This document shows positions 59,912 to 64,000 of a stretch of DNA of 64,000 bases, in pieces. The stretch's first letter is position 1. Every line of letters begins with the position of its first letter. The DNA is from Aurantiochytrium sp. KH105. Taxonomy: Eukaryota > Sar > Bigyra > Thraustochytrida > Thraustochytriidae. The notes under the pieces were generated by a model. The model was not told the DNA's origin, ran no database searches, and saw only the letters and a program-made list of their open reading frames with translations. The DNA is taken from assembly GCA_003116975.1 (NCBI GenBank), contig BGKB01000203.1, positions 30,865-94,864 of the forward strand, read 5' to 3'. A program made the position numbers and the translations under genes.

Positions 59912-60960
59912 CGACCGGCGGCCCGAGCCGCTCCGCCGCGCCCACCTCTGCCCGCGCCTCCCTGCCGGACGGACCTCGCGCGGCTTGCGTGCGCGAACGA
60001 ACGAACTATCGATCGATCGATCGAACGAATACCCGTTTTGCTTCGAGGATGCGCGATGAAGGCGCCACGAATCGCCGATCCCCGGCCTTTCCGCGCCCAA
60101 GCGGCCAGCCAGTTCGCTCGCTCGCTCGCCGAGAGACGCGCGGGCACGCTCGCGCGCGCGCGCGCACGCGACGCAGGTCGAGCGCTCGGGTCCCTCGCGT
60201 CCGCGTCCTCGCCGCGCGAGATCTGCGCGAGGCTCCTGCTCGGTCTGCCTGCCTGCACTGGCGAAGCGGGTCTGCCGCGCCCTCGCCGCCGCCTCCTCGC
60301 CAGGCAGGCGGCCGCGACTACGAGTTTGCGCAGAGACCCGCGGGTTGCTTGCTCATCAACGGATAGTTGGCTTGACTTGCCTTCAGAGCTAGTTAGTTCG
60401 TTGACGGAGCGCACGACGCATGCACGCGGAGGAGGAGAAACACGGAGCCCGAGCAGGCCCCGCGAGCTCCAACGAACGTTTGGCCGGACGTGAGCGTGTC
60501 GATAACGTCGTGGCTGCGAGCGTCCGCCATCGGGAGTGAGGGAGAGGGCGATGATGGATGGATTCACGGACGGATGGAGGCCTGGGGGGTGCGTGCTCGG
60601 CCAGCAGCGCGTGCCTGTGTGAGAGAGAAGTATAAATGTGAGTACCGACGACCGGAAGTCTTGCTGAGAGCGGCGACGGTTACGCGCTGCTCACCGGTCA
60701 CGCGCCGTGTCGTGAGAAAAGGTGCGTCGTCCCGCTGAAGCGACAAGAGAATTGTCGTGGGAGAGGAAGGGGAAGAGGTCGATGTCGAGCGTCAGTCAAG
60801 ATCCATGGTTACAAACAAGAAAAATCAAGCTGCATGTTGAAGGGCTATGCGTTGCACCTTGACTTGTCCAAGGTACATATTTACTTATCTAAACAAAAAA
60901 AAATTGGTGGCGACACCAGAGTATTTCTATAAAAGGAAAAGTCAACGGTCTCGCATCAGA
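59912..60960. other. Region between the UBE2S start and the DHRS12-like stop
   Basis: About 1 kb, both neighbours on the minus strand. GATC repeats lie at 60008-60024, GC-rich low-complexity sequence at 60110-60320, and a plus-strand AGTATAAATG box at about 60628 with no gene after it. The UBE2S promoter should be in the left part. Confidence 0.45.
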
Positions 60961-61950
60961 TCAGTTCGAGACCACGGCATCGTCCTTTTGTTCCTCCGTC
61001 TTAGAAGGGGGATTGTAGGCTTCAAGAGCTTTCATGAAGCGCTCCGTGACCTCCGGAGGCGTTTCGGTTGATTTATGCAAATGTTTGGGCTGTGTGAGCG
61101 TGTCCAAATAAAGCTGACCAGTCTCAATGTTTGAACCAGAGGTCGTGGCCAAGAAGCAAATGCCTTCAGCGCCCTCCCAGGGTGTGCGCATGGGCGAGAG
61201 CAGCCACTTGGAGAATGAGCCGTACGCCTTGTCCACTCCGGGGGTCGCGGTCCAGCCGGGATGCACCGTGGCAATCTTCACCTTGCCGAGAGACTTGGCC
61301 CACTCCTCTGCCACGGCCACCTGGGCGCGTTTGGCCTTGGCATAGGTGATTTGACCATCAAATCCCTTCTCAGGACCCTTGAGAAGCTCGTCAAACTCGT
61401 AGAGCTTGGCGTTGTACATGCCTCCGCTCGTCGTGACAACGATGCGCGGGTCGTCAGATTTCTCCAGCAGCGGAAGCATAAGTTTGCCCATGTGGTACAT
61501 GCCATAGAGAAAATGGCACGCAAAGGTCAGCTCGACACCTTCGTCTGTCAAGACCTTTTTGTCGAGCAGAGCGCCTGCATTGCAGACAAGTCCATCGACC
61601 TTGGACTCCTTTTCGGCTACCTCTGACGCAGCCTGGTGCACGCCACTGTACAAAGACATGTCTGCAATAACGAGGCGGACATCCTCCGCCTGGCGTTCTT
61701 TGTGCGCTTCGCAGATTTCCTTGCGCGCATCCTCGGCACGATCCTTGCTGCGGCAGACCATGTAGACGCGTGCGCCTCTCTTAAACAAGTGACCGGCCAC
61801 CTCTTTGCCGATACCACTGTTGCTGCCCGTCACCACATAAACGCGACCCGTCAGGTCGGCGCTCAAGTCTGGTCTTGGTGCCTTGGCGTAGCCCTTCTCG
61901 GTGAAGTTCTTGCGCCCGTAGTTGTAGAACGCCATGACGCGCGACAGCAT
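60961..61950 (-). CDS. Short-chain dehydrogenase/reductase, DHRS12-like
   Basis: A 329-residue SDR. The nucleotide-binding motif is VYVVTGSNSGIGKEV, the structural NAG motif is LVCNAGALL, the catalytic Ser is in VVTTSGGMY and the YxxxK pair in YAKAK. Additional blocks (EDARKEICEA, DGQITYAKAKRAQ, VHPGWTATPGVDKA) resemble DHRS12 (SDR40C). The N-terminus MLSRVMAFYNYGRKNFTEKG, before the dehydrogenase domain, is also DHRS12-like. The substrate is unknown. The ATG at 61950 is used because the frame upstream has no ATG. An AAGC/GAGC repeat tract is about 435-480 nt upstream. Confidence 0.92.
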   Translation of the reverse strand: MLSRVMAFYNYGRKNFTEKGYAKAPRPDLSADLTGRVYVVTGSNSGIGKEVAGHLFKRGARVYMVCRSKDRAEDARKEICEAHKERQAEDVRLVIADMSLYSGVHQAASEVAEKESKVDGLVCNAGALLDKKVLTDEGVELTFACHFLYGMYHMGKLMLPLLEKSDDPRIVVTTSGGMYNAKLYEFDELLKGPEKGFDGQITYAKAKRAQVAVAEEWAKSLGKVKIATVHPGWTATPGVDKAYGSFSKWLLSPMRTPWEGAEGICFLATTSGSNIETGQLYLDTLTQPKHLHKSTETPPEVTERFMKALEAYNPPSKTEEQKDDAVVSN

Positions 61951-62741
61951 CTTGCCCGAAATCGTCCCTTGCCTTGCCGTGCCTTTCCGTCCCGTCCTCG
62001 TCCCACTCCCCTTGCTGCGTTCTACGCTCCGAGCCTTTCTGCTTCTTCTGTGCCCTCGATCGCGTTCTGCTCTCTCGCTCGGCCGCCCGAGTGCGTGCTT
62101 TCCGCGCGCTTGGTCTGGTCTGCGAGGCGGTGAGCCCTTTGGCGAACGAGCTTGGACCCAGCCGCGAGATTCTTGCCGGCCTCCTCCTCCTCCTCCTCCT
62201 CGACCCAGTGCCACGAGCTCTCTCTGCTCCGCTTCGTAGGTGGCTTTCTGCACAGCTTCGCCGCCGCGTCTCGCTCGAACTCCGCCGGCTTCGGTCCGCG
62301 TCACTCGACGCTCCGCCCGCGCCACGCTCGCCTCCGCGTCGACTGCTCGCAACAGGCTAAGAGCGCAGAGCTTCGCCGTTTAGCAAGCAAGCAAGCAAGC
62401 AAGCGAGCGAGCGAGCGAGCGAGCGAGCGAACTACTCGTAGGGTCGGTTCTTTGCTTCGTCGTCACCTGGCTAGGCAAGCCAGGCGAATACAGAAGTCTT
62501 CGGGGCTACCAGGTCGTTCAAGACTGGACGGCTGACGACAACGCCGACGCCGAACTGGAGAGCGAGCATGGAAATGGCATAATGATCAAATTGATGGAAA
62601 GATTTGCACAGTGCGCCCAAAAGGCTGCTATTCTCTGCGCTCGTGGTGATTGACATACGCCGATAGCTGATTGGCTAATGGCATTGGAAACATACACGTT
62701 TCTTACTCTGAACAAGCGATCGGTGATGGTAATGATCACGA
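61951..62741. other. Upstream region of the DHRS12-like gene
   Basis: About 790 bp. It holds the AAGC/GAGC tract (62384-62430) and a CTCCTCCTCC run (about 62181-62202), and no supported gene. Confidence 0.5.
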
Positions 62742-63898
62742 TCAATTGGGGGGAGGGGGGGCCACTTTTGTAGAGACAGTGCTCTTGTGCGGATCATCGA
62801 CGACGCGGACAGAGCGTCTGTAAAGCGAAAACAAGATTCCGGCAATAAGCCCGCCAATGATGCCGACAGGAATCCAGATCTTGCAGTCAGGACACGACGC
62901 AGAGTCTTTAGAACCAGGCGTTGTTGGATCGTCCGTAATGCTATCGATATCTGAAGCGTCTGAATTAATATCAGTATCTGGGTCTTCGACTGGGTCTTCG
63001 ACTGGGTCTTCGACAATAATCTCGATTCTTGACATGAGATCATCGATTTCCTCGTCCTCAAAGGTGCCGTTTTTACATCGACTGCAATCCTTGTTTCCAC
63101 AGCGTGTTGTGGGGCAATTGGGCTTCTTGATTTCCTTTTCGCCGGTTGAGGCATCGTCTTCAACGCACCAAAAGTGGCAAGTGTGGACCTTGACGTCGTC
63201 GTCACGACTCCCGACCACGTACTGATAGATTGCAATCGCCAATGTGGTCTTGTCAGACGCAGGCGAGCACATTTGCTCGCATCCGTACTCGGTGTATTCC
63301 GTGATATATGAAGCTGTAGTAGACGCGACACTTTTTGAAACGCTGCTTGTCAACGTCGTCGAAGTCTCGTATCCGCCACTAACGTGACCAAGATCCAAAG
63401 AGAAAGACCCGCCCTTTGAGACGGCCTCGCTCACAGCATCCTCAACCTCAGTGGTATACTCGTGACCGGTCGTTAGTTCCACACCTTTAACGTAGGATGC
63501 TGTTCCTCCCGGAGGCCCATAGTGAACGAGGACCCACGTGCCGCAAAAGTCGCCAGAAGTTGAGAAGGGCTTCGGTGTTGGCTTCGGTGTTGGAAATGGC
63601 GTGGGCGCAGGCGTAGGACGCTTGCAACAGCAATACTTTTCTTGCCATGCCTTGCCACAGTAATTCCAATTCCATACAAGACCAGAGTATGTGCATCGTC
63701 CGCAACTAAACTTATCACTTGCTCAGCATGCTCTGCTGATGTATGACAGCCTGTCCACCAGCAATCAGAGGGGCAGGCGCTCTTCGAGTGACTGCAGGCG
63801 GCTGAAGTGCTCGTAATGAATGAAATGACAAGCAACGCGGCGACAAAGGTTGCCGCTGCACCTCTGATGCCGCGCCTTGGTGCATTCGCGCCCATCAT
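62742..63898 (-). CDS. Cys-rich secreted/type I membrane protein, frame broken near 63720
   Basis: The ATG at 63898 (or 63895) opens a signal peptide (TFVAALLVISFITSTSA) and a Cys-rich start (CPSDCWWTGCHTS). About 60 residues in, the frame must shift to continue: the next frame begins SDKFSCGRC and YCGKAWQEKYCCCKR, then a Pro/Thr linker (PTPAPTPFPTPKPTPKP), and stays open to 62742. The ectodomain has a Ser/Thr-rich part, more Cys pairs (CPTTRCGNKDCSRC) and a (VEDP) repeat from a tandem TCTTCGACTGGG duplication. One membrane segment (IWIPVGIIGGLIAGILFSLY) precedes a short basic tail. One missing base at about 63720, or a small intron, would explain the break. The family is not recognised. Confidence 0.6.
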
Positions 63899-64000
63899 TA
63901 CTTCCAAAGCCCCCGAGTCTCGAAGATGGTGTTGCCCTTCGTCACAACGTTCGAGGTTTGCTGAAATCGAAGCATGGCTATGCGGGTGTCGAGGCTTTTT
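63898..64000 (-). CDS. C-terminal end of an unidentified protein (partial, right edge)
   Basis: From the right edge a frame encodes about 33 residues ending TSNVVTKGNTIFETRGLWK and a TAA at 63900-63898. The composition looks coding. The TAA overlaps the ATG of the next protein (TAATG). It could be the end of an upstream gene or an exon of the same locus. No family is recognised. Confidence 0.3.
   Translation of the reverse strand, partial: KSLDTRIAMLRFQQTSNVVTKGNTIFETRGLWK

Noticed and set aside
59645-60567. Overlapping frames on both strands upstream of UBE2S
   Set aside because: They overlap the UBE2S intron and first exon, and their composition reflects high GC and repeats only.
61974-62535. 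Plus-strand frames over the DHRS12 upstream region
   Set aside because: No conserved motif, and they overlap the promoter side and a tetranucleotide repeat.

Overview
This window is nuclear DNA of a GC-rich, intron-poor eukaryote. It carries a U6 snRNA gene, one clear GT-AG intron, GPI-anchor, NAD, peroxisomal-carrier and APC/C-linked genes, and genes for a motile flagellum. Flagellar proteins, a CCT-domain protein and long single-exon genes packed on both strands fit a zoosporic stramenopile best, probably a thraustochytrid. That assignment is inference; no marker gene proves it.

Layout. A giant HYDIN-type axonemal gene runs leftward off the left edge (start 10219) and diverges from a THP3/LENG8-like SAC3-domain gene. 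Then come glutamine-dependent NAD synthetase (-), a transposase-derived gene with a DDE core (+), an EF-hand lysophospholipid acyltransferase (+), PIG-A (+), a TPR protein (-), a mitochondrial calcium uniporter (-) that ends in tandem-repeat DNA, a conserved unknown (+), cytochrome P450 reductase (+), a CARM1-like arginine methyltransferase (+) and the U6 snRNA (+). From 34.6 to 49 kb: a CCT-domain protein (-), profilin (+), a PMP34-like peroxisomal carrier (-), a J-domain protein (+), a PP2C phosphatase (-), a FAM228-like protein (+) and a tRNA-queuosine mannosyltransferase with a zinc-ribbon tail (-). From 50 to 64 kb: a multi-FHA, double cNMP-binding, prenylation-motif protein (+) interrupted by a one-N assembly scar, an RGS-like protein (+), UBE2S (- , one intron), a DHRS12-like SDR (-) and a Cys-rich single-pass membrane protein with a broken frame (-). 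The tail of a further protein enters at the right edge.

The genes are mostly unrelated housekeeping functions, with no operons or clusters. Loose themes are lipid and ER metabolism (acyltransferase, PIG-A, CPR), cilia (HYDIN-like, FAM228-like) and signalling (FHA/cNMP, RGS, PP2C). Many start codons are preceded by tracts of 4-5-nt tandem repeats.

Most starts were set at the first plausible ATG; upstream leader exons would be invisible here. Domain calls are by eye from motifs, without database searches.
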